Shown: positions 1 through 9,306, counted from the stretch's first letter. The stretch is DNA of 64,000 bases from Oceanobacillus rekensis (GCF_002153375.1 NZ_MTBQ01000002.1:2223-66222); one strand, 5' to 3'. Notes: generated by a model not told the origin, from the sequence alone. A program made the numbers and translations.

Positions 1-15
1 TTTTAATTGCTAAGC

Positions 16-90
16 GCGGAAGTAGTTCAGTGGTAGAACATCACCTTGCCAAGGTGGGGGTCGCGGGTTCGAATCCCGTCTTCCGCTCCA
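16..90 (+). tRNA. tRNA-Gly (GCC)
   Basis: Full cloverleaf. Acceptor GCGGAAG pairs with CTTCCGC, the anticodon loop holds GCC, and 3' CCA is encoded. First member of a 17-gene tRNA array; the array probably follows an rRNA operon outside the window (inference). Confidence 0.97.
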
Positions 91-97
91 AGCCCTT

Positions 98-186
98 GCC
101 GGGGTGGCGGAACTGGCAGACGCACAGGACTTAAAATCCTGCGGTAGGTGACTACCGTACCGGTTCGATTCCGGTTCTCGGCACCA
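98..186 (+). tRNA. tRNA-Leu (TAA)
   Basis: Class II tRNA with long variable arm. Acceptor GCCGGGG, anticodon TAA, encoded CCA. Confidence 0.97.
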
Positions 187-193
187 TATATAT

Positions 194-270
194 GCGCTCG
201 TAGCTCAATTGGATAGAGTACTTGACTACGAATCAAGCGGTTAGAGGTTCGAGTCCTCTCGGGCGCACCA
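194..270 (+). tRNA. tRNA-Arg (ACG)
   Basis: Acceptor GCGCTCG; anticodon stem CTTGA/TCAAG around ACG; encoded CCA. Confidence 0.97.
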
Positions 271-276
271 TTTTAA

Positions 277-353
277 CGGGAAGTAGCTCAGCTTGGTAGA
301 GCACTTGGTTTGGGACCAAGGGGTCGCAGGTTCGAATCCTGTCTTCCCGACCA
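277..353 (+). tRNA. tRNA-Pro (TGG)
   Basis: Acceptor CGGGAAG/CTTCCCG; anticodon TGG in stem CTTGG/CCAAG; encoded CCA. Confidence 0.97.
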
Positions 354-364
354 TTCATTATTTT

Positions 365-437
365 GGGGCCTTAGCTCAGCTGGGAGAGCGCCTGCCTTGC
401 ACGCAGGAGGTCAGCGGTTCGATCCCGCTAGGCTCCA
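365..437 (+). tRNA. tRNA-Ala (TGC)
   Basis: Acceptor GGGGCCT/AGGCTCC; anticodon TGC in stem CCTGC/GCAGG. CCA is not encoded and must be added post-transcriptionally. Confidence 0.96.
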
Positions 438-457
438 TTTATTTATCTATTTATTTT

Positions 458-534
458 GGCGGTGTAGCTCAGCTGGCGAGAGCGTACGGTTCATACCCGT
501 GAGGTCGTGGGTTCGATCCCCTCCGCCGCTACCA
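458..534 (+). tRNA. tRNA-Met (CAT), elongator type
   Basis: Acceptor GGCGGTG, anticodon CAT, encoded CCA. The 5' end resembles the Bacillus elongator Met tRNA rather than the initiator. Confidence 0.93.
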
Positions 535-555
535 AAAACTACATATGGTTAAAAT

Positions 556-632
556 GGCGGTCGTGGCGAAGGGGTTAACGCACCGGATTGTGGCTCCGGC
601 ATTCGTGGGTTCAATTCCCATCGGTCGCCCCA
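556..632 (+). tRNA. tRNA-His (GTG)
   Basis: Acceptor GGCGGTC pairs with GGTCGCC using G-T wobbles; anticodon GTG; encoded CCA. Confidence 0.95.
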
Positions 633-649
633 TATTATATTATATATAT

Positions 650-723
650 GGACCCTTAGCTCAGTTGGTTAGAGCTATCGGCTCATAACCGATCGGTCGC
701 AGGTTCGAATCCTGCAGGGTCCA
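650..723 (+). tRNA. tRNA-Ile2 (CAT, lysidine type)
   Basis: Acceptor GGACCCT and anticodon stem ATCGG/CCGAT around CAT resemble the Bacillus AUA-reading Ile tRNA, whose C34 is converted to lysidine by TilS. The CAT anticodon alone would suggest Met. CCA not encoded. Confidence 0.85.
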
Positions 724-745
724 TTTGCAGAAATTATCATAACGT

Positions 746-838
746 GGAGGTATACCCAAGTCCGGCTGAAGGGATTGGTCTTGAAAACCAACAGGCGGGT
801 TAAACCGCGCGGGGGTTCGAATCCCTCTACCTCCTCCA
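746..838 (+). tRNA. tRNA-Ser (TGA)
   Basis: Class II tRNA with long variable arm; acceptor GGAGGTA/TACCTCC; anticodon TGA; encoded CCA. Confidence 0.96.
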
Positions 839-970
839 TTTATTTAATTAAATCATTGTCTTGGTAACTCTGTAATTAGAACACAGCACTTACTTCATTG
901 TTAATACAACTATGTACGAACAGTAACGAAATGCTAGATCCTTTTTTATTTCTTATGTATATTTATATAC

Positions 971-1046
<76 letters not shown>

Positions 1047-1064
1047 CTATAAAAATAATATAGT

Positions 1065-1150
1065 GGAGGGATAGCGAAGTTGGCCAAACGCGGCGGACTG
1101 TAAATCCGCTCCCATCGGGTTCGTAGGTTCGAGTCCTACTCCCTCCACCA
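1065..1150 (+). tRNA. tRNA-Tyr (GTA)
   Basis: Class II tRNA; acceptor GGAGGGA/TCCCTCC; anticodon GTA; encoded CCA. Confidence 0.97.
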
Positions 1151-1176
1151 TTTCATATATAATAATTCACAATAAT

Positions 1177-1250
1177 GCGGGTGTAGTTTAGTGGTAAAAC
1201 CTCAGCCTTCCAAGCTGATGATGAGGGTTCGATTCCCTTCACCCGCTCCA
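1177..1250 (+). tRNA. tRNA-Gly (TCC)
   Basis: Acceptor GCGGGTG/CACCCGC; anticodon TCC; encoded CCA. Confidence 0.96.
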
Positions 1251-1263
1251 TATATATTTCTAT

Positions 1264-1337
<74 letters not shown>

Positions 1338-1401
1338 TTTTTTCATTTTTCCTATGTTGGTTTATATTCCACAAAGGTATGTTAATATACAATTTTACCT
1401 T

Positions 1402-1475
1402 GCGCCCTTAGCTCAGCAGGATAGAGCAACAGCCTTCTAAGCTGTAGGTCAGAGGTTCGAATCCTCTAGGGCGCA
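1402..1475 (+). tRNA. tRNA-Arg (TCT)
   Basis: Acceptor GCGCCCT/AGGGCGC; anticodon TCT in stem ACAGC/GCTGT; CCA not encoded. Confidence 0.96.
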
Positions 1476-1485
1476 TTTAGATTAT

Positions 1486-1560
1486 TCCACAGTAGCTCAG
1501 TGGTAGAGCAATCGGCTGTTAACCGATCGGTCGTAGGTTCGAATCCTACCTGTGGAGCCA
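1486..1560 (+). tRNA. tRNA-Asn (GTT)
   Basis: Acceptor TCCACAG/CTGTGGA; anticodon GTT; encoded CCA. Confidence 0.97.
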
Positions 1561-1563
1561 TAT

Positions 1564-1654
1564 GGGGAAGTACTCAAGTGGCTGAAGAGGCGCCCCTGCT
1601 AAGGGTGTAGGTCGTGTAAGCGGCGCGAGGGTTCAAATCCCTCCTTCCCCGCCA
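1564..1654 (+). tRNA. tRNA-Ser (GCT)
   Basis: Class II tRNA; acceptor GGGGAAG/CTTCCCC; anticodon GCT; encoded CCA. Confidence 0.97.
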
Positions 1655-1658
1655 TTAT

Positions 1659-1733
1659 TGGGCTATAGCCAAGCGGTAAGGCATCGGGTTTTGATCCCGT
1701 GTATCCTAGGTTCGAATCCTAGTAGCCCAGCCA
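1659..1733 (+). tRNA. tRNA-Gln (TTG)
   Basis: Acceptor TGGGCTA/TAGCCCA; anticodon TTG; encoded CCA. Last tRNA of the array. Confidence 0.97.
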
Positions 1734-1844
1734 AATACATACTACAATGCTTGTTTTCCCTATTACGTTTCTGATGAGACCGTAGAGGGATTTTTTAAAT
1801 CACTAAAATCAATCAAGGCTAAATAACAATATAAATAGTACAGA

Positions 1845-1878
1845 AAAAACGTGTGGATAATGATATCCACACGTTTTT
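1845..1878 (+). terminator. Terminator hairpin after the tRNA array
   Basis: Perfect 15-bp inverted repeat (arms 1845-1859 and 1864-1878) with a 4-nt loop and A/T-rich arm ends. It could serve both the tRNA array and the convergent phosphodiesterase gene. Confidence 0.75.
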
Positions 1879-2031
1879 AAATTTTTTCTACAATTTATCC
1901 TCTTATTTTAGGAGTATAGCCACTTTTAATCATAAAGGTTTTTAAAACACTAAAATCCCGCCAATCAAAAGTGAATGACGAGATTTTTCTTTTACATGAC
2001 ATTACAGAGAAAATGATTTATTTAATATTGA

Positions 2032-2847
2032 TTAGGGTACAATTACATCTGTTTCTATCAACCGTGGATGAATCTTTTTAGCTTTTGCATATGTTTCAGC
2101 AGAATTGACCGAGTATACATGCAGTTTTAGTTTTGCCTTTTTGATTATTTTAGCACTTTCTTCATCTATATTGTGAATGGATGTAGTATAGATGGCGTTA
2201 TCATACTTCATTAACTCTTTAATGTCGGCTTCTATATTATTCAATGCATTTCCAAGAAAAGTCAGAGTTGCATCTGGGTACCAATTGTTAAACTGATCTC
2301 GAATACTCTTATTACTTAGTACAAAAAATGAATGATTTAATACACCTGTTTTCTCAGCTTCCTCCATAAGACCGTCTACGAATTCCTTGTTATCCCAGTT
2401 GCCTTTTGACCCATCAAAATTGATACCAATATTATATTTATGAGCTTCTGTTAAGACAGTATTAAGTGTAGGGACTTTATAACTTGTTACATTTCCATTT
2501 TTATCTACGATCATGAAATCTTGAATTTCCTCTAATGTTAAATCTTCAACTCTTCCAGATCCCGTAGTTGTACGATCGACCGTTTGATCATGCATTAATA
2601 TATATTGGCCGTCCTTCGTTTTTTGTACATCAATTTCAACAAATCCATAACCCAATAACCCAGCCTGTTTAATTGCTTCCAATGTGTTTTCTGGAGCAGT
2701 CACTTGTGCACCACGATGAGCACTTAACTCTGTTTTGTTACTTTTTAGCCAGTTATCATTTGGATCTGCACTTGCTACACTACCAAACAGATTAGATGTT
2801 ACAAATATTACCAATAAAGCTGATAAAATAAATTGATATCTTTTCAC
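2032..2847 (-). CDS. Secreted glycerophosphodiester phosphodiesterase
   Basis: This 271-residue protein should hydrolyse glycerophosphodiesters to glycerol-3-phosphate and an alcohol outside the cell, recovering phosphate from lipid head groups or teichoic-acid-like material. Residues 1-27 form a signal peptide ending in ASA. The GDPD catalytic core is visible: HRGA at 44-47, EID at 71-73 and HD at 86-87. It is shorter than the second copy near 54.5 kb and diverges from it. A well-formed Pho box with a -10 lies upstream on the minus strand, so phosphate-starvation control is likely. The adjacent gene on the other strand is another exported phosphoesterase-fold enzyme. Family call is firm; the exact substrate is not shown. 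Confidence 0.92.
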   Translation of the reverse strand: MKRYQFILSALLVIFVTSNLFGSVASADPNDNWLKSNKTELSAHRGAQVTAPENTLEAIKQAGLLGYGFVEIDVQKTKDGQYILMHDQTVDRTTTGSGRVEDLTLEEIQDFMIVDKNGNVTSYKVPTLNTVLTEAHKYNIGINFDGSKGNWDNKEFVDGLMEEAEKTGVLNHSFFVLSNKSIRDQFNNWYPDATLTFLGNALNNIEADIKELMKYDNAIYTTSIHNIDEESAKIIKKAKLKLHVYSVNSAETYAKAKKIHPRLIETDVIVP

Positions 2848-2967
2848 TTTTCATCATTCCTATCCTAAAAGATTGATTACATTTTCTAATTAGATATATA
2901 TATGTTTTTTTAAAAAATTCCTACTTGTCTTCTTCTCCTTTCTTAATTAGATTAGTTGTTGTATCCT

Positions 2968-3021
2968 ATTCTATCTAAATATTGTTAATTATATATAAAC
3001 TAGATATATAGATTTTGTAAA
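2968..3021 (-). promoter_or_regulatory. Pho box and -10 for the 2032-2847 gene
   Basis: Read on the minus strand, hexamers TTTACA, TATATA, TTTATA and TTAACA start at an exact 11-bp period (plus-strand positions 3016-3021, 3005-3010, 2994-2999, 2983-2988). A 9-bp spacer then leads to TAGAAT (2973-2968). PhoP of Bacillus binds TT(A/C/T)ACA direct repeats spaced this way, so this is a likely PhoP-activated promoter. Confidence 0.75.
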
Positions 3022-3081
3022 TGGAAAGAGTGAATGCTTCCATAAACAGATAGTTTCAATCTGCTACACGTACCTTCCATT

Positions 3082-3146
3082 GTTACAAAGGAATCAAGTA
3101 CAATTTACTATATTTCTTTACTTAATTTATAAACTCAGTTTATATC
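3082..3146 (+). promoter_or_regulatory. Weak Pho box candidate for the 3284-4171 gene
   Basis: GTTACA (3082), TTTACT (3104) and TTTATA (3126) sit at multiples of 11 bp, followed after 9 bp by TATATC (3141-3146). The intervening hexamers at 3093 and 3115 match poorly. The geometry equals that of the better boxes in this window. Confidence 0.4.
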
Positions 3147-3283
3147 TACTTAATAGACCTCGTTTAAACTAGATGTAGACACTCAAAGAGGAGGATGGAA
3201 GTATATTAAGAATTTAATAAGTATTTGAGAATGACGACGATTTTTTCCCCACTACGTAAATTATTTTAAAGGAGGATTTTTAA

Positions 3284-4171
3284 TTGAAAAATTTGTTGCA
3301 AAAGTTCTTTGTCTTATCAAGTTTGTTCGTAATTTTGGGAAGCTTATTTTTCAGTCCGGTCAATGCTTTAGCTGCTGAGAAGAATGCAAAGATTAATGTG
3401 ATGACCTTCAACTTAAGATACCTAAATGATTCTGATGCATCACCACATACGTGGGAAGAAAGACGTTCTACTGTTCGTCAGGTTATTCGGAAGGAACAGG
3501 CTGATATCATCGGAACGCAAGAAGCAGTCTACCAGCAGGTAAAAGATGTTGCTAATGATTTACCGAACTATAAATGGATTGGACAAGGACGTGAGGGTGG
3601 CAATGAAGGCGAGTTCATGTCCATTTTCTATAATGAGAATCGTTTTACTCCACTAGAATATGATCATTTCTGGTTATCAGATACACCGGATGTTGTTGGT
3701 TCCATATCGTGGGGAAATACGATTCCTAGAATGGTGACATGGGTAAAATTTCTGGATACCAAATCCAACGAGGAATTCTATTTTGTGAATACCCATTTTG
3801 ATCACATGTCTGAAAAGGCAAGAGAAAAAAGTGCTGAGCTAATTTCAGAAAGGGTAAAAGAATTTGATCAGGATTTACCGATTCTATTAACCGGAGATTT
3901 TAATGCAGGACCTGATAGCGTACCACATGATATATTACTTAATGAAGGTGGGTTTGTTGATACGTTTACAGCAGCAGGTAAAACCATAAATAAAGAACTT
4001 GGTACATTTAATGGTTATGATGATCCCACTGGTGGCGGTGCTGATAATAGAATTGATTGGATTTTATCAAAAGGAAATGTAACCATCGATACTAGTGAAA
4101 TCGTTAATTACCGAAAAAATGGACAATATCCGAGTGATCATTTTCCGGTATTGTCAGAAGTGACCTTCTAA
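3284..4171 (+). CDS. Secreted endonuclease/exonuclease/phosphatase-family protein
   Basis: A 295-residue exported enzyme of the DNase I-like/EEP fold, a family that cleaves phosphodiesters or phosphomonoesters in nucleic acids, sphingomyelin or inositol phosphates. The start is TTG, chosen because AAAGGAGG lies 8 bp upstream. A signal peptide runs to about residue 31 (NALA-A). Family motifs are present in order: FNLR at 42-45, GTQE at 77-80, NTHFDH, GDFNAGP and the C-terminal SDHFPV. It is transcribed away from the glycerophosphodiesterase gene, and a weak Pho box precedes it. The window context suggests phosphate acquisition, perhaps from extracellular DNA, but substrate is inference. Confidence 0.88.
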   Translation: MKNLLQKFFVLSSLFVILGSLFFSPVNALAAEKNAKINVMTFNLRYLNDSDASPHTWEERRSTVRQVIRKEQADIIGTQEAVYQQVKDVANDLPNYKWIGQGREGGNEGEFMSIFYNENRFTPLEYDHFWLSDTPDVVGSISWGNTIPRMVTWVKFLDTKSNEEFYFVNTHFDHMSEKAREKSAELISERVKEFDQDLPILLTGDFNAGPDSVPHDILLNEGGFVDTFTAAGKTINKELGTFNGYDDPTGGGADNRIDWILSKGNVTIDTSEIVNYRKNGQYPSDHFPVLSEVTF

Positions 4172-4435
4172 TCAATAACGTGGGGACGGAGAGAACCTTT
4201 CTCCCTACATCAATCTCCCGTAAGTTACTCCAACGCGTTTAGAACGAGGATATGCGGCATTAGAAAATGATTTTGTCCATGTCCAATAAAAAAATTGAGA
4301 TGGATCAGAATCTTGCGAGGAGTATATGTACCGGATCCAAGATTATCTTACAAAGAATGCAATTCCTAGTAAATTAGGGATTGCATTTTTTCCGTTCATA
4401 TCTAATTTGATAAAATAAAACCCTTTTTTGCATAT
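4172..4435. other. Gene-free stretch with a degraded dispersed repeat
   Basis: Contains a GGGGACGG-type fragment near 4182-4212 related to the dispersed hairpin element of this window, and a possible terminator at about 4356-4396 (repeat of GGATTGCA/TGCAATTCC character before a T run). I see no coding potential. Confidence 0.4.
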
Positions 4436-4436
4436 T

Positions 4437-4487
4437 TTGACAATCTTTACAAAACTTTACCATACTGTAACAGTTAATTAATAATAT
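4437..4487 (+). promoter_or_regulatory. Pho box and -10 for the 4536-9287 gene
   Basis: TTGACA (4437), TTTACA (4446), TTTACC (4456) and GTAACA (4467) form near-periodic direct repeats. Nine bp after the last one comes TAATAT (4482-4487). Spacing to the -10 equals that of the other Pho boxes here. Confidence 0.65.
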
Positions 4488-4535
4488 ATCACTATGATTA
4501 CATTTGTATGATAAAAAATGACAAAGGGGAATTTT

Positions 4536-7500
4536 ATGAAATATAGAAAGAGAAAAAAGTTGAATAGGACGTTATCGATTCTATTAATTCTAACCGTATT
4601 GCTTTTAGATTTTGCGATGGTTTTACCAAGTGATATTGTCCTTGCTGAAGAATCAGATACTACGGAAGCAATAGAATTAGATAACACGGAAGAAGATTTC
4701 AATGCTAATCCACAATTATTAATTACCGAAATTTCTCCAAACTCGCAAGGTGGGGGAACAGATTACTACGAGTTTTTTGAAGTCTATAATAATACAAATC
4801 AACCTTTAGCATTAACAAATTACTCATTTACATACCGTTACACAGATACAGGGAATGAAACCATATTCCAAGTTCCGGCTGTTACGATTGAGCCCGGGGA
4901 AACAATGGTTCTTTGGTTTAATAATGGTGGGAAGACTTTAGCTGACTTTAATGCAAATCATGGTGTTGATTTAAGAAGTGAACAGGTTGTTGAATTTACA
5001 TCTGTATTCCCTGGTTTCGCTAATGGTGGAAACCGTGCCATTGTTACTAAAGATAATGAAGGAAATGAAATTGTTTCTGCAAGTTATCTTGGAGAAGATA
5101 ATGATAATACAGGTGCAGATATTCACTATACCTATCCAATAGCTAGTACAGAAATGGTCAAACAACAAGGAGGAGCGACTCCCACTCCAGGTACGATTGA
5201 GGAAAATCAAGTTCCTTCAACACCTGTAACATTACCAGATGTAGTAGAGGATGAAGAAGCACCGATTATTGAACATACTCCAATAACGGAAAGCAGTTCT
5301 TTATCACCAATAAAAGTCGAGGCGACGATAACGGATAATGCAGCAATCCCACTTGCAACCCTATATTATAAAGAGGCAGGTGCAGATAATTTCACATCCA
5401 TATCCATGCATCCGAGTGGGGAAGATCCATCAACCTATACTGCAGAAATTCCAAGCAAGCATGTTCAATCAGATGTTGTCTACTATATTGAAGCAACAGA
5501 TGGTATAACTAGTGAACAGACTGAGGAATATACGATTACTGTTGAAAAGGCAACCGTTGATTATGAAGCGATACCTCTATTTCTTGTAACAGAGGTCGTG
5601 CCGGATACAGCAAATATTGACGGGGCAGATGGATACGAGTTTATTGAAATCTATAACAATAGTGATCAACCAATTAACTTTAAAGACTATAAATTGAATT
5701 ACAGATATGATAAAGATCCATCAAGAGATGTGGTTTGGCCATCCATACCAGAAGATGTCGTCATCCCTGCTGGGGAAACGCTCGTATTCTGGATCATTAA
5801 TGCGAAAAATGGAAATGCAAGCATAGCTGATTTCAATGCACATTTCGGGACAGATTTAGTAGAAGATGAAGATATTGTAAGAATTTATAGTGGTGGCATG
5901 GCGAATAGTGGTGGGCGCGGTCTTGTCGTCAAGACCAATGCTGGAAAAGAAATAACCGTTTCCTATTACAATGATGAAGCTGGTGTTGATGACACATTGC
6001 CAGATAAAGGTATTATTTATAAATATCCAGAGGACGGTACCTTAGAGTCTATTAAGGTAAGTGCTGGCTTGGAAGATGCTACTCCAGGTACTGTTGAAGC
6101 CTTCCAAGTTCCCGAGCAGCCAGTTCCGGTTGGAAATGATACGGTTGATCCAACTGTGGAAAATTTAACAGAAGTTACCGAAGTAAATGAACAGAGCGAT
6201 ATTAATATTGTTGCAGATATAACGGACGATAAAGAAGTACGAAGTGTTCGCTTATTTTATAAGACAAATAAGCAAAATGACTACAACAATGCCGTGTTAC
6301 AACAAGATGAAAATGATGGGTTCTATCATCATACAATCTATTCTCCTGAGATCATAGGGAATGAAAAACTAACGTATTATTTTGTCGCAACAGATGGAGT
6401 GAATGAAGTAACGAGTGAAACATTCGAAATTTCAATTACAAATGATTTCGATCAATCGAGTTTACGTTTAAATGTGGAAGATGACGAAATCGTAAACGGA
6501 GAGGTCATCCTAAAAGGAACATCACAAGCCGATTCACCTGAAGATATGAAAATGTACATCGATGGAAAAGAGCAAGTGGATGGGACGTACCATTCTCTTG
6601 ATCGAGTTGCCTATTTTGCATATGAGGTAAATGGCCTGAACACCTACTTCAAAAATGCTGTAACAATGGGTGATGAGATTCTCTATATGATGGATCAGGA
6701 TTGGCTTACAGACTGGAAAACATTCAGTATCCCAATTGAACCTGATTCCCTTCAATTAGGTGACAATACAATAACATTAAGATCTGGAAACAAAGCATCA
6801 CCATATGATTTAGAATCAAAAGAAAACCGTGATAACTATGATTTGCGTAACGTTCGATTGGTACTATCAGATGGCACCATTTTAAGAGATCCAAATTATA
6901 CCGACACAACAAGGGTAATTGGTATGAATGATGACAATCCATTTGAAGATTTCACATTTGAGATTACAGACAAACATGCCAAGGCAAAAACTTATAAATG
7001 GGATACAACTGCAATTGCAGATGGCGAACATGAGATAAAAGTTGAAGACAAGGATGAAGCGGTAAGTTCAAGTCTGCTTGTAGACAATACGGCACCTGTT
7101 GTTGAAACAACGATTGTAGATGGGGAAGAATATAAAGGTGAATTTACAATTAATGTCGATGTAACAGATGAAATTGCTGGTATGGAGGAAAATGTCCAAG
7201 TCATGCTAGATGAAGAGGAAATTACCGTACCATATGAAACGGCATCATCTAAGCTAACGCCAGGAGAACATAAACTTACCGTTATAGCTGTTGATAAAGT
7301 TGGAAACAGTGTGGAAGAAGTTATTCCATTTTCAGTAGTCTCTGAGAATCCTGATAAACCGGAACTCATTTCCCCTGCAGATGATAGTTCAGCTGTGGTT
7401 GATGGGGATCCAAAGCTAAAGGTTAAGGTTACCGATCCAACGAATGACAAAGTCGATGTAGCTTTCTATCAAGGCTATAAATATGATGCAAACAGTAAAG

Positions 7501-9287
7501 ATGCTGTAAAAGGTTATAAAAATGCTGCAGATACAGAACCACCACAAGTAATGGTTCCAGAAGGAGAACAAGCCTTTACCACAGAAGATATAGCCAATGT
7601 ATCGAAAAAAGACGGAAATTATTTAACAACAGATTCAGATACGCAATTCCCATATCATCGTTTTGATGTTACTGTCGATGAATCAGTTGATGAAAACGAC
7701 ATAGTGGAACTCTCATGGCTTGGTAATTCATTACAAGGTAGGAAAGTGTCGATGTACGCATGGAATCACCAAGATAATGGGTGGACATTAATTGATCATA
7801 AAATAGCAGGAGAAGAAGACTTTGAATTAAAAGGAAATGTGACTGTTAATGAATTTGTGAAGGATTCAAAAGTTAATGTATTAGTCCAAGATTTAATTCC
7901 AAGTACACCTGATGACTATGATTATACTTTTGTTTGGATGTCAGATACGCAATATTATGCGGAAAGCTATCCACATATTTTTGATAGACAAACACAATGG
8001 ATTGCTGAAATGAAGGAAGAATTAAAGATTAAGTATGTATTCCATACGGGTGACTTAGTAGATGAAGCGGATAAGGAATACCAATGGGATCATGCAGATG
8101 AATATATGAGTGTGCTTGATGAAAATGAAATTCCATACGGAGTTTTAGCAGGAAATCATGATGTTGGTGGCGTGAATAATGATTATACAGCGTACTATAA
8201 GTATTTTGGTGCAGATCGTTTTGAAAATAAAGCCTATTATGGTGAATCATACCTTAATAACCGAGGACATTATGATTTAATTTCAGAAGGTGGCAATGAT
8301 TATATCATGGTATACCTTGGCTGGGATGTGACGGATGAAGGAATTGCATGGGTGAATGAGGTTCTTGAAGCACATCCGAACAGAAAGGCGATTTTAAATT
8401 TCCACGAATATCTTTTAGCAACGGGAACAAGACATCCACTTGGCGAAAAACTGTTTAACGAAATCGTCGTACCAAATGAAAATGTTATTGCAGTATTAAG
8501 TGGACATTATCATGAAGCACAAACGTTGATTGATGAAATTGATGATAATGGTGATGGAACAGCGGATCGTAAAGTATATCAACTACTTGCAGATTATCAA
8601 GCTGGTCCAGAAGGTGGACAAGGCTATATGCGATTACTTCATTTTGACCAAGATAATAATCGAGTCATCGTTAACACGTATTCACCCTATATGGATGATT
8701 ATAATTTCTTCGATACCGATGAATATCCAGATAAAGATGAATTTATCATGGAGCTCGACTTATCGGTACAGGAGAAACGTGTTGCAACAGATTATTTCGC
8801 TGTTAACGTTTATAGTGATACAGAAATAGGAAATGCAGTGAATGTTGCTAGTGGAGAAAGTGCTGAGATGACATGGACAGGACTAGATGAAGGAAAAACC
8901 TATTCCTGGTATACGATTGCAACTGATCAATTTACTGGGGAAACAAGATCAGATATGTGGACATTTGTAAAAGGTGAGCACAACGCGAATGTTCCAGAAA
9001 AAACATACGACTTCAAAAACTACAAAACCGGTAAACTAATGATCCATCAACAGAACGTATCCATTACAGTTGATGCAGCTTCAGAAATCAAAAATGGTGT
9101 TGTATTCACAGGCGAATATGCAACATTCCATGGAGAAGGATTCGCGGATACAACGGTAACCATCAAACCGAATAAAGATAAGGCGTATGTAGATTTTAAT
9201 GGAATTGAAGTAAAAGAGGTAATCATTGAAGGTGATTATGTAGAAATTACTGGCGATGAAAACGTGGGAAAGATTAATGTGAAGTAA
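4536..9287 (+). CDS. Giant secreted lamin-tail / metallophosphoesterase protein
   Basis: A 1583-residue exported protein. I place the start at ATG 4536 because AAAGGGG lies just upstream; an in-frame ATG 18 bp earlier lacks a site. Signal peptide about 1-38. Two lamin-tail domains follow (about 60-190 and 348-520; each starts LLITE/FLVTE and contains a YEF(F/I)E(V/I)YNN motif), then several Ig-like beta-sandwich segments. A calcineurin-type metallophosphoesterase domain spans about 1126-1390 with SDTQ, GDLVD, GNHD and GHYHE metal-binding motifs. Residues about 1490-1583 form a module shared with the enzyme at 43.8 kb. No LPXTG anchor is visible. Likely a cell-surface or released phosphoesterase under PhoP control; substrate unknown. 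Confidence 0.9.
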   Translation: MKYRKRKKLNRTLSILLILTVLLLDFAMVLPSDIVLAEESDTTEAIELDNTEEDFNANPQLLITEISPNSQGGGTDYYEFFEVYNNTNQPLALTNYSFTYRYTDTGNETIFQVPAVTIEPGETMVLWFNNGGKTLADFNANHGVDLRSEQVVEFTSVFPGFANGGNRAIVTKDNEGNEIVSASYLGEDNDNTGADIHYTYPIASTEMVKQQGGATPTPGTIEENQVPSTPVTLPDVVEDEEAPIIEHTPITESSSLSPIKVEATITDNAAIPLATLYYKEAGADNFTSISMHPSGEDPSTYTAEIPSKHVQSDVVYYIEATDGITSEQTEEYTITVEKATVDYEAIPLFLVTEVVPDTANIDGADGYEFIEIYNNSDQPINFKDYKLNYRYDKDPSRDVVWPSIPEDVVIPAGETLVFWIINAKNGNASIADFNAHFGTDLVEDEDIVRIYSGGMANSGGRGLVVKTNAGKEITVSYYNDEAGVDDTLPDKGIIYKYPEDGTLESIKVSAGLEDATPGTVEAFQVPEQPVPVGNDTVDPTVENLTEVTEVNEQSDINIVADITDDKEVRSVRLFYKTNKQNDYNNAVLQQDENDGFYHHTIYSPEIIGNEKLTYYFVATDGVNEVTSETFEISITNDFDQSSLRLNVEDDEIVNGEVILKGTSQADSPEDMKMYIDGKEQVDGTYHSLDRVAYFAYEVNGLNTYFKNAVTMGDEILYMMDQDWLTDWKTFSIPIEPDSLQLGDNTITLRSGNKASPYDLESKENRDNYDLRNVRLVLSDGTILRDPNYTDTTRVIGMNDDNPFEDFTFEITDKHAKAKTYKWDTTAIADGEHEIKVEDKDEAVSSSLLVDNTAPVVETTIVDGEEYKGEFTINVDVTDEIAGMEENVQVMLDEEEITVPYETASSKLTPGEHKLTVIAVDKVGNSVEEVIPFSVVSENPDKPELISPADDSSAVVDGDPKLKVKVTDPTNDKVDVAFYQGYKYDANSKDAVKGYKNAADTEPPQVMVPEGEQAFTTEDIANVSKKDGNYLTTDSDTQFPYHRFDVTVDESVDENDIVELSWLGNSLQGRKVSMYAWNHQDNGWTLIDHKIAGEEDFELKGNVTVNEFVKDSKVNVLVQDLIPSTPDDYDYTFVWMSDTQYYAESYPHIFDRQTQWIAEMKEELKIKYVFHTGDLVDEADKEYQWDHADEYMSVLDENEIPYGVLAGNHDVGGVNNDYTAYYKYFGADRFENKAYYGESYLNNRGHYDLISEGGNDYIMVYLGWDVTDEGIAWVNEVLEAHPNRKAILNFHEYLLATGTRHPLGEKLFNEIVVPNENVIAVLSGHYHEAQTLIDEIDDNGDGTADRKVYQLLADYQAGPEGGQGYMRLLHFDQDNNRVIVNTYSPYMDDYNFFDTDEYPDKDEFIMELDLSVQEKRVATDYFAVNVYSDTEIGNAVNVASGESAEMTWTGLDEGKTYSWYTIATDQFTGETRSDMWTFVKGEHNANVPEKTYDFKNYKTGKLMIHQQNVSITVDAASEIKNGVVFTGEYATFHGEGFADTTVTIKPNKDKAYVDFNGIEVKEVIIEGDYVEITGDENVGKINVK

Positions 9288-9306
9288 GGTTTATAGAATT
9301 AGTGGA

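Noticed and set aside
4437-4442. TTGACA as a classical -35 element for the 4536-9287 gene
   Set aside because: Its distance to the TAATAT -10 (4482) is 39 bp, far too long. It fits better as the first hexamer of the Pho box.
6992-7450. 152-codon open frame antisense to the giant lamin-tail phosphoesterase
   Set aside because: Low-complexity Ser/Thr-rich translation that mirrors the acidic codons of the sense gene, and no start signal.
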